Positions 32,455 through 42,218 of a DNA stretch of 64,000 bases are shown in pieces; the first letter of the stretch is position 1; each line of letters begins with the position of its first letter. Below the pieces are notes generated by a model, which did no database searches, had not been told where the DNA came from, and saw only the letters and a list, made by a program, of their open reading frames with translations. The DNA lies in assembly GCF_900155565.1 (NCBI RefSeq), contig NZ_FUHM01000002.1, positions 62,001 to 126,000 of the forward strand, written 5' to 3'. Made by a program: the position numbers and the translations under genes. The stretch comes from Anaerosalibacter sp. Marseille-P3206. Its GTDB lineage: Bacteria > Bacillota > Clostridia > Tissierellales > Sporanaerobacteraceae.

Positions 32455-34560
32455 TTGCAAAAGAATTTAGTAATAGTTGAATCACCTGCAAAAGCAAAAA
32501 CTATAGGTAAATTTCTAGGTAAAAATTATAAGGTAAAGGCTTCTGTTGGGCATGTGAGGGACTTGCCTAAAAGTAGTTTAGGTATAGATATTGATAATAA
32601 TTTTGAACCAAAGTACATCACTATAAGAGGTAAGGGTCCAGTAATAAAAGAATTAAAGAGTGAAGCAAAAAAAGCAGATAAGATTTTCCTAGCAACTGAC
32701 CCTGATAGAGAAGGAGAAGCTATATCTTGGCATTTAGCACATATATTAGAATTAAGTGAAGATGATTTGATTAGAATTGAGTTTAATGAAATAACAAAAG
32801 AAGCAGTAGCTAAAGCAATAAAAAAACCTCGCCCAATTAACAAGGATTTAGTGGATGCTCAACAGGGGAGAAGGATTTTAGATAGATTAGTTGGATATAA
32901 AATTAGTCCTCTTTTATGGAGGAAGATTAGAAAAGGGTTAAGTGCAGGTAGAGTTCAGTCAGTTACAGTAAAATTAATATGTGATAGAGAAAAAGAGATA
33001 GAGAATTTTATTCCTGAAGAGTATTGGAGTATAAAAGGCATATTTAATAGTGGAAATGATGAATTTGAAGCTAATTTTTATGGAGAATTAGATAACAAAA
33101 AAGAGATAAAAATTGATTTAAAAACAAAAGAAGAAGTAGATGAGATACTTAATTATTTAAAAGATAAAAAATATAATATACATGAAGTAAAAACAGGAAC
33201 TAAAAAGAGAAATCCATATCCACCTTATACTACCAGTACATTACAACAAGATGCTTCAAAGAGATTAGGATTTTCAACAAAGAAAACAATGATGATAGCA
33301 CAGCAATTATATGAAGGAATAGATTTAAAAAAAGAAGGTACAGTAGGGTTAATTACTTATATCAGAACAGACTCAATGCGTATATCAGAAGATGCTATAA
33401 AAAGTACAAATGATTTTATTTACAGTAATTATGGGAAAGAGTATTCAACAGGTGGAAGGGTATATAAAAATAAAAAAGGTGGGGAAGTTCAAGATGCTCA
33501 CGAAGCAATTAGGCCAACATCTATAGTTAGGATACCTGATAATATAAAAGAATCTTTAACTAAAGATCAATATAAATTGTATAAACTCATTTGGGAAAGA
33601 TTTGTTGCTAGCCAAATGAGCCCAGCTATTTATGAAACTATAACTGTGAAAATATTATCTGGGAAATATCTATTTAGAGCTTCGGGTTCTAAAATGAAAT
33701 TTGATGGATTTATGAAGCTTTACGATAGTGGAGATAAAAATGAAAATGAACTAAATATTTCTTCGATAAATGAAGGGGCAGAGGTAAAATTAAAAAAATT
33801 AGAACCAAATCAACATTTTACACAACCACCTGCTCAATATTCTGAAGCGACACTTATTAAGACTTTAGAAGATTTGGGAATAGGTAGACCTAGTACTTAT
33901 GCTCCAACTATTAGCACTATACTAAGTAGGGAGTATGTAATATTACAAAACAAATACTTCAAGCCTACAGAATTGGGTATATTGGTTACGGAATTGCTAG
34001 AAGAATATTTTAAAGATATAGTTGATAAAGAGTTTACAGCAGCAATGGAAGATAGATTAGATGATGTTGCTGATGGTAAATATTCATGGGTAAAAGTAGT
34101 AGATGAATTTTATTCTGATTTTAGTAAGGTTCTAAAAATTGCAGAGGAAGAAATTGAGAAAATAGAAATCAAAGAAGAAGTAACAGATGTTTTATGTGAA
34201 AAATGTGGCAGAAACATGGTTGTTAAATATGGAAGATATGGTAAGTTTTTAGCTTGCCCTGGCTATCCAGAATGCAAAAATACAAAGCCTATTTTACAGG
34301 AATTAAATGTAAATTGCCCGCTTTGTGGGGGAAAAGTAGTAGAGAGAAAATCAAAAAAAGGAAGACGTTTTTATGGTTGTAGTAATTATCCAAAATGTAA
34401 TTTTGTATCATGGGATGAGCCAATTGAAGAGAAATGCCCTAAGTGTGGTAATATGTTAGTAAGAAAGGGAACTAGAAATAATATTACAATTAAATGCACA
34501 GAAAAAACTTGTGATTATGAAAGAAAGGAAGATAAAACAAAAAAACAAAAAAATAAATAG
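32455..34560 (+). CDS. topA: DNA topoisomerase I
   Basis: Relaxes negative supercoils by single-strand passage. 701 residues. Toprim domain: KNLVIVESPAKAKTIGKFLG-like start and DPDREGEAISWH. Catalytic Tyr302 lies in TYIRTDSMRIS. Three C-terminal C4 zinc ribbons (starting CEKCGRN, CPLCGGK and CPKCGNM) bind DNA, followed by a lysine-rich tail. TTG 32455 is chosen because GGAGGTG ends 6 bases upstream; TTG 32440 precedes the site. Next comes hslV; trmFO and codV/xerC, which lie here in B. subtilis, are missing. Confidence 0.97.
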   Translation: MQKNLVIVESPAKAKTIGKFLGKNYKVKASVGHVRDLPKSSLGIDIDNNFEPKYITIRGKGPVIKELKSEAKKADKIFLATDPDREGEAISWHLAHILELSEDDLIRIEFNEITKEAVAKAIKKPRPINKDLVDAQQGRRILDRLVGYKISPLLWRKIRKGLSAGRVQSVTVKLICDREKEIENFIPEEYWSIKGIFNSGNDEFEANFYGELDNKKEIKIDLKTKEEVDEILNYLKDKKYNIHEVKTGTKKRNPYPPYTTSTLQQDASKRLGFSTKKTMMIAQQLYEGIDLKKEGTVGLITYIRTDSMRISEDAIKSTNDFIYSNYGKEYSTGGRVYKNKKGGEVQDAHEAIRPTSIVRIPDNIKESLTKDQYKLYKLIWERFVASQMSPAIYETITVKILSGKYLFRASGSKMKFDGFMKLYDSGDKNENELNISSINEGAEVKLKKLEPNQHFTQPPAQYSEATLIKTLEDLGIGRPSTYAPTISTILSREYVILQNKYFKPTELGILVTELLEEYFKDIVDKEFTAAMEDRLDDVADGKYSWVKVVDEFYSDFSKVLKIAEEEIEKIEIKEEVTDVLCEKCGRNMVVKYGRYGKFLACPGYPECKNTKPILQELNVNCPLCGGKVVERKSKKGRRFYGCSNYPKCNFVSWDEPIEEKCPKCGNMLVRKGTRNNITIKCTEKTCDYERKEDKTKKQKNK

Positions 34561-34657
34561 ATTAAAACTGTACTTTTTATAAAAAATATAGTAATCTATA
34601 CATAGACTAACAATTTAAAAAATAATGAATAATCTGAAAACTTGTTATTTTTTTCCC

Positions 34658-34686
34658 TTGAAGTTATTTGAAAGTTGTGTTAGTAT
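34658..34686 (+). promoter_or_regulatory. Candidate hslVU-codY promoter
   Basis: TTGAAG (34658-34663), 17 bases, TAGTAT (34681-34686) with a TGT extension before the -10, 38 bp before hslV. The rest of the topA-hslV gap is AT-rich with no clear terminator. Confidence 0.45.
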
Positions 34687-34723
34687 TTGTTTGGTCTATT
34701 TGTTCTATAGGAGAGTGGTCTAC

Positions 34724-35254
34724 ATGATGATGGGAACAACTATTATTGCAATTAAAAAAGGAAATAACATTGCAATTGCTGGTGATGGTCAAGTAACTAT
34801 GGGTGATAAGACCATCATGAAGAGTTCAGCAAAAAAAGTTAGAAAGATTTATAATGATAAGGTTGTTATTGGTTTTGCTGGCTCTGTAGCTGATGCGGTA
34901 ACATTAGCAGAAATATTGGAAGAAAAACTAGAGCAACATGGTGGCAATTTAAAAAGAAGTGCTGTTGAATTAGCTAAAGAATGGAGAAGAGATAAAGTTT
35001 TAAGAAGGCTAGAGGCTATGCTAGTAGCTGGAGATGGAGAAAACCTACTATTGATTTCTGGTAATGGTGAGGTTATAGAACCAGATGAAGGTATAATTGC
35101 TATAGGTTCTGGAGGAAATTATGCTTTAGCTGCTGGAAAAGCTTTAATTAAGCATTCTGATTTAAATATAGAAGATGTTGCTTTAGAATCGCTATTGATA
35201 GCATCGTCAATATGTGTATATACGAATGATAATATAACCCTTGAAATTATATAA
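34724..35254 (+). CDS. hslV: ATP-dependent protease subunit HslV (ClpQ)
   Basis: Proteasome-like peptidase of the two-component HslVU protease. 176 residues. The mature N-terminus [23 protein letters not shown] carries the catalytic Thr (Thr5 of the precursor) after a short MMMG propeptide that must be removed. [21 protein letters not shown] and [11 protein letters not shown] are family blocks. AGGAG at 34709 supports ATG 34724; ATG 34727 and 34730 follow immediately and could also be used. The frame stays open back to 34625, but that Phe/Cys-rich extension precedes the ribosome-binding site. It is coupled with hslU and codY. Confidence 0.95.
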   Translation: MMMGTTIIAIKKGNNIAIAGDGQVTMGDKTIMKSSAKKVRKIYNDKVVIGFAGSVADAVTLAEILEEKLEQHGGNLKRSAVELAKEWRRDKVLRRLEAMLVAGDGENLLLISGNGEVIEPDEGIIAIGSGGNYALAAGKALIKHSDLNIEDVALESLLIASSICVYTNDNITLEII

Positions 35255-35267
35255 GGAGAGTGATTCT

Positions 35268-36653
35268 ATGGTCGAGTTAACCCCTAATGAAATTGTAATG
35301 GAACTAGATAAGTATGTAGTTGGCCAAGAGCAAGCAAAAAAAGCTGTAGCAATAGCTATTAGGAATAGATATAGGAGGAGCCTAATACCAGATGATTTCA
35401 GAGAAGAAGTAAAACCTAAAAACATACTCATGGTAGGACCTACAGGTGTGGGGAAAACTGAAATCGCTAGAAGATTAGCAAAGCTTGTAAATGCTCCTTT
35501 TGTAAAAGTAGAGGCAACAAAATTTACAGAGGTTGGTTATGTAGGTAGAGATGTGGATTCTATGATTAGAGATTTGGTAGAAGACTCTGTGAGAATGGTA
35601 AAAGAAGAAGAAGTGTCAAGAGTGCTAGACAAGGGAAAACTAATTGCTGAGGAAAAAATCATAGAACTACTCGTTCCGAAATCAAAGAAGAGAACAAATA
35701 TAAATAATCCATTAGATATGCTTTTTAGAACTTCAGAAGAAGAAGTTGGAGATGATGAAGAACTTAAAAATATTAGTATTCAAAGAGAAGAAGTTAGAAA
35801 ACTTTTAAAAAGTGGAGAATTAGACAATAGGATTATAGAAATTGAGGTTGAGGAATCTTCAAATCCCACTGTAGAGTTATTTAGTGGTATGGGGATTGAA
35901 GAATACAATATAAATATGAATGATATTTTAGGAGACCTTTTACCTAAAAAAACTAAAAAAAGAAAGGTCACTATAAAAGAAGCAAAGAAAATAATGGGTT
36001 CCCAAGAAGCACAAAAATTGATTGACATGGACGAAGTTATAGAAGAAGGTATTAAAAGGGCAGAAGAAAAAGGTATAGTGTTTATTGATGAGATTGATAA
36101 GATATCTGGAAGTGGATATTCTTCTGGTCCTGATGTATCTAGGGAAGGTGTACAGAGAGATATATTGCCTATAATTGAAGGTAGTAATGTCATGACAAAA
36201 TATGGTCCTGTAAGGACTGATCACATTCTTTTTATGGCTGCTGGTGCATTCCATGTTTCAAAGGTTAGTGATCTTATACCTGAGATTCAAGGAAGATTTC
36301 CGATCAGAGTAGAGCTAGATAACTTAACAGAGGACAATTTTAAAGAAATACTTACAAAACCAAAGAACGCTATCATAAAACAATACCAATTATTACTGAA
36401 GACAGAAGGCATCAATTTATCTTTCACTGAAAGCGCCATTGAAGAAATAGCCAAATTTGCTTATATTTCAAATGAACAACAAGAAAACATTGGGGCAAGA
36501 AGACTTCATACTGTAATAGAAAAATTGTTAGAGGATATTTCTTTTAATGCTCCAGACCTAAAAGAAAATGAAATCGTTGTAGACGACGAATATGTAAAGA
36601 TAAAGTTGATGAATGATATACAGCAAAAAGACATATCAAAATATATATTATAG
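35268..36653 (+). CDS. hslU: HslU ATPase subunit (ClpY)
   Basis: AAA+ unfoldase that feeds substrates to HslV. 461 residues. [26 protein letters not shown] start; Walker A GPTGVGKT (57-64); the pore loop region near [17 protein letters not shown]; an acidic intermediate (I) domain about 110-245; Walker [12 protein letters not shown]; and C-terminal [18 protein letters not shown]. The C-terminal DISKYIL is the tail that docks in HslV. ATG 35268 follows AAGGAGAGTGA; the open frame from 35241 overlaps hslV and lacks a site. The stop is 16 bp before the codY ATG. Confidence 0.97.
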   Translation: MVELTPNEIVMELDKYVVGQEQAKKAVAIAIRNRYRRSLIPDDFREEVKPKNILMVGPTGVGKTEIARRLAKLVNAPFVKVEATKFTEVGYVGRDVDSMIRDLVEDSVRMVKEEEVSRVLDKGKLIAEEKIIELLVPKSKKRTNINNPLDMLFRTSEEEVGDDEELKNISIQREEVRKLLKSGELDNRIIEIEVEESSNPTVELFSGMGIEEYNINMNDILGDLLPKKTKKRKVTIKEAKKIMGSQEAQKLIDMDEVIEEGIKRAEEKGIVFIDEIDKISGSGYSSGPDVSREGVQRDILPIIEGSNVMTKYGPVRTDHILFMAAGAFHVSKVSDLIPEIQGRFPIRVELDNLTEDNFKEILTKPKNAIIKQYQLLLKTEGINLSFTESAIEEIAKFAYISNEQQENIGARRLHTVIEKLLEDISFNAPDLKENEIVVDDEYVKIKLMNDIQQKDISKYIL

Positions 36654-36669
36654 AGGAGGACATATTAAT

Positions 36670-37452
36670 ATGAGTGAAAGCTTATTACAAAAAACTAGGA
36701 GACTAAATAAGGCATTACAAAGTTCTGGCTCAAAACCTGTATCTTTTCCAGAACTAACAAAAATACTTAGTGATATATTAGATGCAAATGTGTATATTGC
36801 AAGTAGAAAGGGTAGAGTTCTTGGTTATGAATTATCTTCAGGTTTTGATTGCGATATAATACAAAGTGAGATTGTAAAGGAAAAGAGATTTCCTAAAAAA
36901 TATAATGATGAATTGTTAAAGGTTTTAGAAACAAGAGAAAATGTAGAAGAAGTATTAGAATGTGTATTTGATGAAGTATCTAAATGTGATTATCCAGATA
37001 AAGTTACTACTATAATTCCTATAAACAGTGGTGGAGTTAGATTAGGCACCCTTGTATTATCTAGATTTGGTAGAGATTTTACAGAAGATGATTTGGTACT
37101 ATCAGAATATAGTGCAACTATAGTTGGTATGGAAATACTTAGATCTAAAAATGATGAAATAGAAGAAGAAGCAAGAAAAAAGGCAGTTGTACAAATGGCA
37201 ATAGGTACTTTATCATATTCTGAATTAGAAGCTATGGAGCATATATTCAATGAACTTGATGGGAGTGAAGGTTTACTTGTAGCAAGTAAGATTGCTGATA
37301 GAGTTGGGATTACAAGATCAGTTATTGTAAATGCTCTTAGGAAATTTGAGAGTGCAGGTGTTATAGAATCTAGATCACTTGGTATGAAAGGGACACATAT
37401 AAAAATACTAAATGACAAATTAATGGATGAATTAAAAAAAGCAAGACAATAG
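36670..37452 (+). CDS. codY: GTP-sensing global regulator CodY
   Basis: Dimeric repressor that, when loaded with GTP and branched-chain amino acids, binds AATTTTCWGAAAATT sites and controls stationary-phase genes including, in B. subtilis, motility. 260 residues. N-terminal GAF domain (about 1-155; [16 protein letters not shown] start, PGEL-like [18 protein letters not shown]) and C-terminal winged helix with the family-typical [41 protein letters not shown] region (recognition helix [11 protein letters not shown]). ATG 36670 follows GAGGAGG. It is the last gene of the hslVU unit and lies directly before the flagellar operon. Confidence 0.97.
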   Translation: MSESLLQKTRRLNKALQSSGSKPVSFPELTKILSDILDANVYIASRKGRVLGYELSSGFDCDIIQSEIVKEKRFPKKYNDELLKVLETRENVEEVLECVFDEVSKCDYPDKVTTIIPINSGGVRLGTLVLSRFGRDFTEDDLVLSEYSATIVGMEILRSKNDEIEEEARKKAVVQMAIGTLSYSELEAMEHIFNELDGSEGLLVASKIADRVGITRSVIVNALRKFESAGVIESRSLGMKGTHIKILNDKLMDELKKARQ

Positions 37453-37478
37453 TAGGAGTTATCCTACTATTTTTTTAA
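37448..37478 (+). terminator. Intrinsic terminator after codY
   Basis: AATAGTAGGA (37448-37457) pairs with TCCTACTATT (37462-37471), followed by T7. It separates codY from flgB. Confidence 0.9.
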
Positions 37479-37721
37479 TTTAAAATCAAATAGTGCAAAA
37501 GGACTAATTGTTAAATTTGATAAAAAAAAGTTCGAAAATTGAAGGATTATAGATTTCTATGGAGAATAGTAATTATGTTATGAAAACAAAGATTATGTAA
37601 TGCGAAAAATATCATTAAATACCAAAAAAGTAAATAGTTCTATAATATTATGATTAATATGTAGAAAAATTATACAAAATAGGTTATTATAATATATATG
37701 TGCAGTGGGAGAGGTGAGAAA
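37479..37721 (+). promoter_or_regulatory. AT-rich leader of the flagellar operon with paired direct repeats
   Basis: A non-coding stretch of about 240 bp. ATTATGTTATG (37572-37582) and ATTATGTAATG (37592-37602) are direct repeats exactly 20 bp apart, two helical turns. TATAAT occurs at 37641 and 37688 without a recognisable -35; TTGAAG (37539) - 17 - GAGAAT is a weak alternative. No convincing SigD (TAAA-N15-GCCGATAA) element was found. The operon promoter must lie here because a strong terminator precedes it. Confidence 0.5.
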
Positions 37722-38129
37722 ATGTTAAATAGTATATATAATAACTCAAAATATCTAGAAAAAGCTTTAGATGGTACTTGGCTTCGTAATAAAGTTATTG
37801 ATCAAAACTTAGCAAATAATGATACCCCAAATTATAAAAGGAAAACCATACTATTCGAAGATTGTTTGAAAGAAGAACTCAATATTTCTAAAAAAAAGTT
37901 AAATACAACAGATGAAAGACATATACCAGGTATTGGTGGGTTTAAAAATAATGAACCTAGAATAGTTGAAGACAATAAAACATCTTATAGATTTGATGGA
38001 AATAACGTCAATCAAGATACGGAAATGGCAGAACTTTACAAAAACACTATAATGTTTGATGCATTAACAAAACAACTCATAGATGAGTATGAAAAGATAA
38101 AGAATGCTATTGCGGAAGGGAGTAAATAA
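37722..38129 (+). CDS. flgB: Flagellar basal-body rod protein FlgB
   Basis: Proximal rod subunit, 135 residues, exported by the flagellar type III system. The N-terminal family pattern is modified but clear (YLEKALDGTWLRNKVIDQNLANNDTPNYKRK), and the C-terminus has VNQDTEMAELYKNTIMFDALTKQL, the heptad region that polymerises. ATG 37722 is chosen after GAGAGGTGAG; the ATG at 37698 precedes that site. First gene of the operon; flgC follows 2 bp later. Confidence 0.95.
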   Translation: MLNSIYNNSKYLEKALDGTWLRNKVIDQNLANNDTPNYKRKTILFEDCLKEELNISKKKLNTTDERHIPGIGGFKNNEPRIVEDNKTSYRFDGNNVNQDTEMAELYKNTIMFDALTKQLIDEYEKIKNAIAEGSK

Positions 38130-38131
38130 TA

Positions 38132-38572
38132 ATGGGTATGTTTGATTCTATTAATATTAATGCTACAGGTTTAACAGCTCAAAAGACTAGAATAGATATA
38201 ATATCTAAAAATATGACAAATGCAGAAACCACAAGAGGTACTGGTGGAATGCCATATAGAAGACAAATGGTAGTTTTTCAAGAAAAAAAATCAACTCCTT
38301 TTGAATATTATTTATCCCAAAAAACCAATAAATTTAATGGTGGAGGGGTAAAAATTACTGATATTGTAGAAGATACAACACCTTTTAAGTTGGTTTATGA
38401 ACCTGGTCATCCTGATGCTGATGAGAATGGTTATGTTAAAATGCCAAATGTGGAAATGGTCAAAGAAATGGTAGATTTAATTGATGCCCAGAGAGCATAT
38501 GAAGCTAATATTACTGCAATGAATGCTACCAAAACTTTATTGATGAAATCTATGGAAATAGGTAGAAAGTAG
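38132..38572 (+). CDS. flgC: Flagellar basal-body rod protein FlgC
   Basis: Proximal rod subunit of 146 residues. SININATGLTAQKTRIDIISKNMTNAETTRGTGGMPYRRQ is the N-terminal rod/hook signature region (core NATGLTAQKTRIDIISKN), and the C-terminal PNVEMVKEMVDLIDAQRAYEANITAMNATK-like helix (core MVDLIDAQRAYEANI) completes the coiled-coil pair. Preceded by GGGAG; alternative in-frame ATG at 38138. The fliE ribosome-binding site overlaps its stop. Confidence 0.97.
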   Translation: MGMFDSININATGLTAQKTRIDIISKNMTNAETTRGTGGMPYRRQMVVFQEKKSTPFEYYLSQKTNKFNGGGVKITDIVEDTTPFKLVYEPGHPDADENGYVKMPNVEMVKEMVDLIDAQRAYEANITAMNATKTLLMKSMEIGRK

Positions 38573-38585
38573 GAGGTGTTGAATA

Positions 38586-38885
38586 GTGAAAATAGGAGCT
38601 ATACCATATAGTGAAAATAAGATCTTTAATACTATTGATAATAACAACAGTTCTAAAGATGTAGAGATGTCCTTTGGACAATATCTTAAAAATGCAATAG
38701 GCAAGGTTAATGATTTGCAAATTGAAGCACAAGACTATAAGAAACTTTTAGCTACAGGCGAAGTAGATGATCTCCATAGTGTAATGATAGCTGCAGAAAA
38801 GGCAAATATTGCATTGCAATTTACTATGGGCATAAGAACTAAAGTTGTTGATGCTTATAGAGAAATAATGAGAATGCAATTATAA
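38586..38885 (+). CDS. fliE: Flagellar hook-basal body complex protein FliE
   Basis: Adapter that joins the MS ring (FliF) to the rod and nucleates rod assembly. 99 residues. SFGQYLKNAIGKVNDLQ and the conserved C-terminus DLHSVMIAAEKANIALQF...KVVDAYREIMRMQ define the family. GTG start at 38586 after AGGAGGTG, which overlaps the flgC stop. Confidence 0.96.
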   Translation: MKIGAIPYSENKIFNTIDNNNSSKDVEMSFGQYLKNAIGKVNDLQIEAQDYKKLLATGEVDDLHSVMIAAEKANIALQFTMGIRTKVVDAYREIMRMQL

Positions 38886-38913
38886 TTGATCTAGCAAGAA
38901 ATGGGGTGATTAG

Positions 38914-40446
38914 GTGGGAGATACTATTGCGCAGATGAAGAAGCAATTAAATGATTTCTGGCAGGACATGGATAAGGCAAAGAAAAAGAAACTAATTATC
39001 AGTAGTATTTTAATAGTAGTGGGACTTACTGTACTTATTTTTGCTTTGACTAGGACTAAATACGAGGTATTATACGATAATCTATCAGCGAAAGATGCTG
39101 GACAAGTTACCAAACAATTAGATGAAATGAATATAAAGTGGAAAACTGGTGATAAAGAGAATACCATTTTGGTACCTGCAGATGTTAAAAACAAACTAAA
39201 ATTAGAACTGGCTTCTGAAGGTCTACCAAAAGAAGGATATGGATTTGTTGATGCATTTAATGACAGTAGTTGGACAATGACGGATTACGAGAAAAGGGAA
39301 AGAGTTAAATACGCTCTTCAAAATGAACTTGCTTCAACAATATCTGAAATAGAAGGAATTGAAAGTGCAACGGTGTACATAGACGAGAAAGAAGACACAG
39401 GATTTATTCTAGAGGAAGACAAAAAAGATACTACTGCTTCAGTGTTTATAAAAAAGGATCAAAATAAAAATCTTCCGATTGATACTATTACAGCAATTAA
39501 AAATCTTGTTGCTGGTTCAATAAACATGGATCCTGATAATGTTCTTATTATTGATGATTCTGGTAGACTTTTAACTGAAAACAGTGATGAATCAAATTTT
39601 GTTATAACAGATCAGTACAGTATAAAACAAAATATAGAGATAAGAACAAATGAGAGCTTAAGAAGGTTCTTAGAAAATGTTTTTGGTTATGGTAATGTCG
39701 ATGTAAGAACTAGTGTGAAAATGGATTTTGATAGTGAAATGACTAGTATAGTAGAATTTTCACCACCTATTGAAGGAAATGAAGAAGGGCTTATTAGAAG
39801 TATGGAAGAAGTAGAAGAACATGTAACGGATGGTGCTGAGGGTGGGGTTCCTGGTATTGAGGAAAACATGCCGGATGATTACACAATGGAAGACAATGGA
39901 AATTCTAAATACGATAAGGCGAGTCGTGCTATTAATTATGAATTAAATGAAATTAACAAAGAAATTCGTAAAGCACCAGGACAAATTGACACTATTACAG
40001 TTGCGGTTTTAATAAATAAAGATGTATTAGTTGATGGAGAAATGACTCAAGAGAAAAAAGATGAAATAAAAGATTTAATAATTGCAGCTACAGGATTAGA
40101 TACTAAAGAAGTACAAGTTAGTTCTCAAGAGTTCAGTACAGGTGTTTTAGCAGAAGAAAAAGAAGAGAGGGAGTCTAATATAGCTATATGGTTAATAATT
40201 GGTGTTCTACTTGCTTTTGCTATTACTGGATTTGTTATTTATAAGAAAAGACAGGGAGAACAAGAAGAAGAAGAGATTTACGATGATTTAGAGAGAACTT
40301 TAGCTGAGGCTATTAGTCAAGAACAAGCGATAGATGAAATTAATTTTGAAGCTGAAAAATCAGAGATGAAGACTCAGATAGAAAACTTCATAGATAAGAA
40401 ACCAGATGCGGTTGCACAATTGTTAAGATCATGGCTAAATGAGTAG
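38914..40446 (+). CDS. fliF: Flagellar MS-ring protein FliF
   Basis: Forms the membrane MS ring on which the flagellum is built. 510 residues. TM1 at about 28-48 (LIISSILIVVGLTVLIFAL); periplasmic-side ring-building motifs with GLPKEGYGFVDAFNDSSW and RVKYALQNELASTISEIEGI; a Glu-rich variable insert (about 285-325); TM2 near 422-445 (WLIIGVLLAFAITGFVIY); and a cytoplasmic FliG-binding tail (AQLLRSWLNE). GTG 38914 start. It precedes fliG, its direct partner, by 11 bp. Confidence 0.97.
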   Translation: MGDTIAQMKKQLNDFWQDMDKAKKKKLIISSILIVVGLTVLIFALTRTKYEVLYDNLSAKDAGQVTKQLDEMNIKWKTGDKENTILVPADVKNKLKLELASEGLPKEGYGFVDAFNDSSWTMTDYEKRERVKYALQNELASTISEIEGIESATVYIDEKEDTGFILEEDKKDTTASVFIKKDQNKNLPIDTITAIKNLVAGSINMDPDNVLIIDDSGRLLTENSDESNFVITDQYSIKQNIEIRTNESLRRFLENVFGYGNVDVRTSVKMDFDSEMTSIVEFSPPIEGNEEGLIRSMEEVEEHVTDGAEGGVPGIEENMPDDYTMEDNGNSKYDKASRAINYELNEINKEIRKAPGQIDTITVAVLINKDVLVDGEMTQEKKDEIKDLIIAATGLDTKEVQVSSQEFSTGVLAEEKEERESNIAIWLIIGVLLAFAITGFVIYKKRQGEQEEEEIYDDLERTLAEAISQEQAIDEINFEAEKSEMKTQIENFIDKKPDAVAQLLRSWLNE

Positions 40447-40457
40447 GGGTGACAATA

Positions 40458-41462
40458 ATGTCTAATAAAGAATTAAATGGTAAAGAAAAAGCAGCAATTC
40501 TATTGATTGCACTTGGACCTCAAAAATCAGCTGAAATATTTAAGCATTTAAATGAAGAAGAAATTGAAGAATTAACACTTCAAATTGCCAATATGAGAAT
40601 GGTGTCTCCAGAAGAAAAGCAGGAAGTAATAGAAGACTTTTATCAATTATGTTTAGCTCAAGAATACATTTCTGAAGGTGGTATAAATTACGCTAAGGAT
40701 GTTTTAGAGAGAGCTTTAGGAGCTGACAAGGCAGTTAACATTATAAGTAGATTGACATCATCTTTACAGGTGAGACCATTTGAATTTGTAAGGAAAGCAG
40801 ATCCAAATCAACTGCTTAATTATATTCAAAACGAACATCCACAAACTATAGCATTAATATTGTCATATTTGTCACCAGCCCAATCAGCACATATATTAGC
40901 AAGTTTACCTCAGGAGAAACAGTCTGAAGTAACTCGTAGAATAGCTATAATGGATAGTACGTCACCAGAAGTTGTAAAGGAAATAGAAAGTGTATTGGAA
41001 AGCAAGTTTTCCAATATTGTTTCTCAAGATTTTACAGTTGCAGGTGGTATTCAATCTGTTGTAGATATACTTAATTCAGTAGACAGAGGAACTGAAAAAT
41101 ATATCATGGAGGAATTAGACATAAAAGATGCTGAACTTAGTGATGAGATTAGAAAGAGAATGTTTGTATTTGAAGATATTGTTGGCCTTGACAATAGAAG
41201 TATCCAAAGAATTATTAGAGAAGTTGATAACAGTCAATGGGCTATTGCGCTTAAGAGTGCTAGTGAAGAAGTTAAAGAGACAGTATTTGTTAATATGTCT
41301 AAACGATTAGCTGAAATGATTAAAGAAGATATTGAGTTTATGGGTCCAATTAGATTAAAAGATATAGAAGAGGCACAACAAAATATAGTAAATATTATTA
41401 GAAGATTAGAGGAAGAAGGAGAAATCATAACTCCAAGAGGAGGAGATGAAATAATTGTCTAA
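40458..41462 (+). CDS. fliG: Flagellar motor switch protein FliG
   Basis: C-ring protein that couples stator torque to the rotor. 334 residues with the usual N (FliF-binding), middle and C domains. LNGKEKAAILLIALGPQKSAEIF start, EHPQTIALILSYLSP with the EHPQR-like motif (EHPQT here), and a torque helix containing MFVFEDIVGLDNRSIQRIIREV with the conserved charged residues. ATG 40458 is selected after AGGGGTGA; GTG 40449 lies within that site. Its last 8 bases overlap fliH. Confidence 0.97.
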   Translation: MSNKELNGKEKAAILLIALGPQKSAEIFKHLNEEEIEELTLQIANMRMVSPEEKQEVIEDFYQLCLAQEYISEGGINYAKDVLERALGADKAVNIISRLTSSLQVRPFEFVRKADPNQLLNYIQNEHPQTIALILSYLSPAQSAHILASLPQEKQSEVTRRIAIMDSTSPEVVKEIESVLESKFSNIVSQDFTVAGGIQSVVDILNSVDRGTEKYIMEELDIKDAELSDEIRKRMFVFEDIVGLDNRSIQRIIREVDNSQWAIALKSASEEVKETVFVNMSKRLAEMIKEDIEFMGPIRLKDIEEAQQNIVNIIRRLEEEGEIITPRGGDEIIV

Positions 41463-42213
41463 AGTAATCAAATCTTTTAGAGTAATTGAAAAACCCAATG
41501 ATACTATTTTTGAAGAGCCTGAAAATGTTGAGGAAAAAATATTAATAGAAGAGGCAAAAAAGAAATATGAAAGCATTCTTGAAAAGGCAAATAAAGAGGC
41601 AGAAAAAATCATAACAGAAGCTAATGAACAAAAAGAAAATCATCTAAATCAAGCATATGAAAAGTCAAAAGAACTTTTTAAAGAATTTAGAGAAAAAGGA
41701 TATAATGAAGGGTATAATATAGGATATAAAGAAGGAAATAGCGAAGGATATTCTAAAGGTTATGATGAAGGCAAAACTGAATCTGACAAGTTAATACAAG
41801 AAGCTATTGATATTAAGAATGAATGTATGAAAACCAAAGATAATATTTATCGTGAAATTGAAGAAGATGTAATTCAATTAGTAATAGATATTTGTGAAAA
41901 AGTAATTTATGAGAAGATAGATGAGGATAAGGAATATATAGTAAGTCTTATTTTAAAGGGAATAGAGAGTTTAAATGCTACAGAAAATTTAGTGGTTAGA
42001 GTTCCTAGAGAAGATTATGACATTGTAGAAATGTCAAAGGATAAGATACTGGTTAAGGCAAGTTTAATTAATGAGTTAGAAGTGAAAGCTGATAGCAATT
42101 TAGATAAAGGAGATTGTATCATTGAAACTTCTAGCGGTAATGTGGATATGAGTGTTCAAGATCAAGTAGAAAAAGTAAAAAAACTCTTAAATAATATTCT
42201 AAGTAGCGAGTGA
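41455..42213 (+). CDS. fliH: Flagellar assembly protein FliH
   Basis: Peripheral-stalk-like regulator of the FliI ATPase. 252 residues. Long Glu/Lys coiled coil with a run of GxxxG-type repeats typical of FliH (EKGYNEGYNIGYKEGNSEGYSKGYDEGKTE; glycine every four residues, about 77-106), followed by a V-type E-subunit-like C-domain (VIQLVIDICEKVIYEKID...). TTG start at 41455, inside the fliG end. The glycine repeat segment alone makes the assignment secure. Confidence 0.93.
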   Translation: MSKVIKSFRVIEKPNDTIFEEPENVEEKILIEEAKKKYESILEKANKEAEKIITEANEQKENHLNQAYEKSKELFKEFREKGYNEGYNIGYKEGNSEGYSKGYDEGKTESDKLIQEAIDIKNECMKTKDNIYREIEEDVIQLVIDICEKVIYEKIDEDKEYIVSLILKGIESLNATENLVVRVPREDYDIVEMSKDKILVKASLINELEVKADSNLDKGDCIIETSSGNVDMSVQDQVEKVKKLLNNILSSE

Positions 42214-42218
42214 TTGAA

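Noticed and set aside
34625-34723. N-terminal extension of HslV by about 33 residues.
   Set aside because: The extra Cys/Phe-rich sequence lies upstream of the ribosome-binding site and would block exposure of the catalytic N-terminal Thr.
37526-37540. Possible CodY box upstream of flgB (AAAAGTTCGAAAATT).
   Set aside because: Only the right half matches AATTTTCWGAAAATT; five mismatches overall in an AT-rich leader, so chance is likely despite codY being adjacent.
37688-37693. TATAAT just before flgB as the operon promoter.
   Set aside because: No -35-like hexamer 16-18 bases upstream and no TG extension; such hexamers are frequent in this base composition.
41128-41310. Small plus-strand frame inside fliG.
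   Set aside because: Out of frame within a conserved C-terminal FliG domain, with no ribosome-binding site.
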